From positions 1-14,705 of the forward strand of contig JAEWQC010000260.1 of the NCBI GenBank assembly GCA_023399355.1: DNA of 14,705 bases, read 5' to 3'. This document shows positions 14,174 to 14,705 of this stretch, piece by piece. Positions within the stretch are counted from its first letter, which is position 1. Each line of letters opens with the position of its first letter. Source of the stretch: Bacillota bacterium (lineage in GTDB: Bacteria; Bacillota; Clostridia; Acetivibrionales; DTU013). The position numbers and the translations under genes are program-made. The notes under the pieces are model-generated. The model made no database searches and had not been told where the DNA came from. It saw nothing but the letters and a program-made list of their open reading frames with translations.

Positions 14174-14479
14174 GAAGGCAGAACCGGGTAGAAGGCAGAA
14201 CCGGGAAGAAGGCAGAACCGGGTAGAAAGCAGAATCGGGTAGAAAGCAGAATCGGGTGGAAAGAAGAACGGAGTAGAAAGCAGAATCGGGTGGAAAGCAG
14301 AACGGGGTAGAAGCAAAACAGGGTAGAAAGCAGAATGGGGTAAAAGGCAGAACGGGGTAGAAAGCAGAACGAGGTAGAAAGCAGAACGAGGTAGAAAGCA
14401 GGTACCGGTTCAGAAAGCAGAACGGGGTAGAAGCAAAACAGGGTAGAAAGCAAAACAGGGTAGAAAGCAGAACGGGGTA
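14174..14479. repeat. 17-bp tandem repeat array (minisatellite), 18 units
   Basis: Eighteen head-to-tail units of consensus GAAAGCAGAACGGGGTA run from 14174 to 14479. A partial unit precedes them (14161-14173) and a degraded tail follows (to ~14492). Most units are 17 bp. Units at 14310 and 14430 are 16 bp (GAAGCAAAACAGGGTA), and one at 14394-14412 is a 19-bp variant with GGTACCGGTTCA. The left units carry GAAGGCAGAACC and the middle ones GAATCGGG or GAACGAGG, so the array has evolved by unit duplication. The plus strand is strongly purine-rich, and the minus strand has no stop codons in any frame within the units. No spacers, so not CRISPR. 17 is not a multiple of three. Confidence 0.93.
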
Positions 14480-14542
14480 AAACAGGGCGGTAATTTCTTT
14501 CGGAGTACTCATACCGAGATTGAAAATATCCCCCTGTTTTTC
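14479..14542. terminator. possible bidirectional terminator between the array and the partial gene
   Basis: AAAACAGGG (14479-14487) can pair with CCCTGTTTT (14532-14540) across a 44-base loop, with T-rich flanks. The loop contains the palindrome GAGTACTC (14503-14510) and a TCGG/CCGA pair. The loop is long and the call is weak. Confidence 0.3.
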
Positions 14543-14553
14543 TGCTTACTCGT

Positions 14554-14705
14554 TTAACGATTTTCTACGATAGTAGCAAACTTGATGGAATAAATATCAC
14601 ACATCATAGTATTGCCGCCATTGATATCACCGGATACAAGTTTTAACAAGATATAGCTTGCACCAACGCCTATAAGCGTCCCGGTTCTGTCAGTCAGTCC
14701 ATTGG
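14554..14705 (-). CDS. C-terminal end of an unidentified protein, running off the window
   Basis: On the minus strand one frame stays open from the window edge for 49 codons to a TAA at 14554-14556. The other two minus frames are closed early. It reads NGLTDRTGTLIGVGASYILL, then KLVSGDINGGNTMMCDIYSI, then KFATIVENR. The composition is protein-like, with a short hydrophobic stretch (TLIGVGASYILLKLV). I do not recognise a family. The start and most of the gene are outside the window. It is convergent with the CBS gene and the array. Confidence 0.5.
   Translation of the reverse strand, partial: NGLTDRTGTLIGVGASYILLKLVSGDINGGNTMMCDIYSIKFATIVENR

Noticed and set aside
14174..14479. CRISPR array
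   Set aside because: Units are contiguous 17-mers without unique spacers, there is no 24-40 base repeat and no cas genes.
13646..14512. 288-residue minus-strand ORF and two smaller ones (13933-14316, 14100-14453) rich in FCFLP/STPFCF repeats
   Set aside because: They are by-products of the 17-bp array, whose minus strand lacks stop codons in every frame. They lie antisense to the CBS gene, have no ribosome binding site (ATCTCGGT precedes the ATG) and show 51-base periodicity from a non-triplet repeat.

Overview
The window looks like chromosomal DNA of a low-GC Gram-positive anaerobe of the class Clostridia. The grounds are: strong AGGAGG-type ribosome binding sites on nearly every gene, frequent TTG and GTG starts, a clostridial-type 5S rRNA 3' end, short (about 300-residue) NadA, and a Bacillus-like sigY-yxlCDEFG gene set. 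Genus cannot be fixed from the sequence alone. A cellulolytic-cluster clostridium (Ruminiclostridium or Acetivibrio-like) is a guess.

Layout, left to right. (1) 1-90: the 3' end of a 5S rRNA and the terminator of an rRNA operon entering from the left. (2) 157-1851 (-): a membrane chemoreceptor. Divergent from it, 2150-3799 (+) encodes a 549-residue protein with an N-terminal helix-turn-helix and a large C-terminal part of unknown function. A bidirectional terminator follows at 3811-3844. (3) 3918-6958 (-): a six-gene operon, read right to left, for an ECF sigma factor, a small two-helix membrane protein, a second small two-helix membrane protein, a PLDc_N-type membrane protein, an ABC ATPase and an ABC-2 permease. 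Order, sizes and domains match the sigY-yxlC-yxlD-yxlE-yxlF-yxlG operon of Bacillus subtilis. Two identical ECF-type promoters (TGAACT-N16-CGTA) lie before sigY and before yxlE, so the sigma factor probably drives both its own regulators and, separately, the transporter half. (4) 7230-11686 (+): the de novo NAD genes nadA and nadB, a UDP-glucuronate 4-epimerase-like gene, and nadC, closing with a strong terminator. NadA and NadB make quinolinate from aspartate and dihydroxyacetone phosphate, and NadC converts it to nicotinate mononucleotide. The epimerase is a stranger in this pathway. (5) 11735-11929, between two convergent 3' ends: a dense cluster of DnaA boxes. Two of them form the arms of the nad terminator hairpin. 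(6) 11946-13220 (-): a secreted or membrane-anchored alpha/beta hydrolase (lipase-like) with an Ig-like N-terminal region. (7) 13649-14068 (+): a two-CBS-domain protein. (8) 14174-14479: an 18-unit, 17-bp minisatellite. (9) 14554-14705 (-): the C-terminal end of an unidentified gene that runs out of the window.

The points most worth following up are the isolated DnaA-box cluster, the duplicated sigma-Y-type promoter with a 16-bp palindrome below its second copy, the hairpin that appears to couple yxlC and yxlD translation, the epimerase inside the NAD operon, and the 17-bp tandem array.
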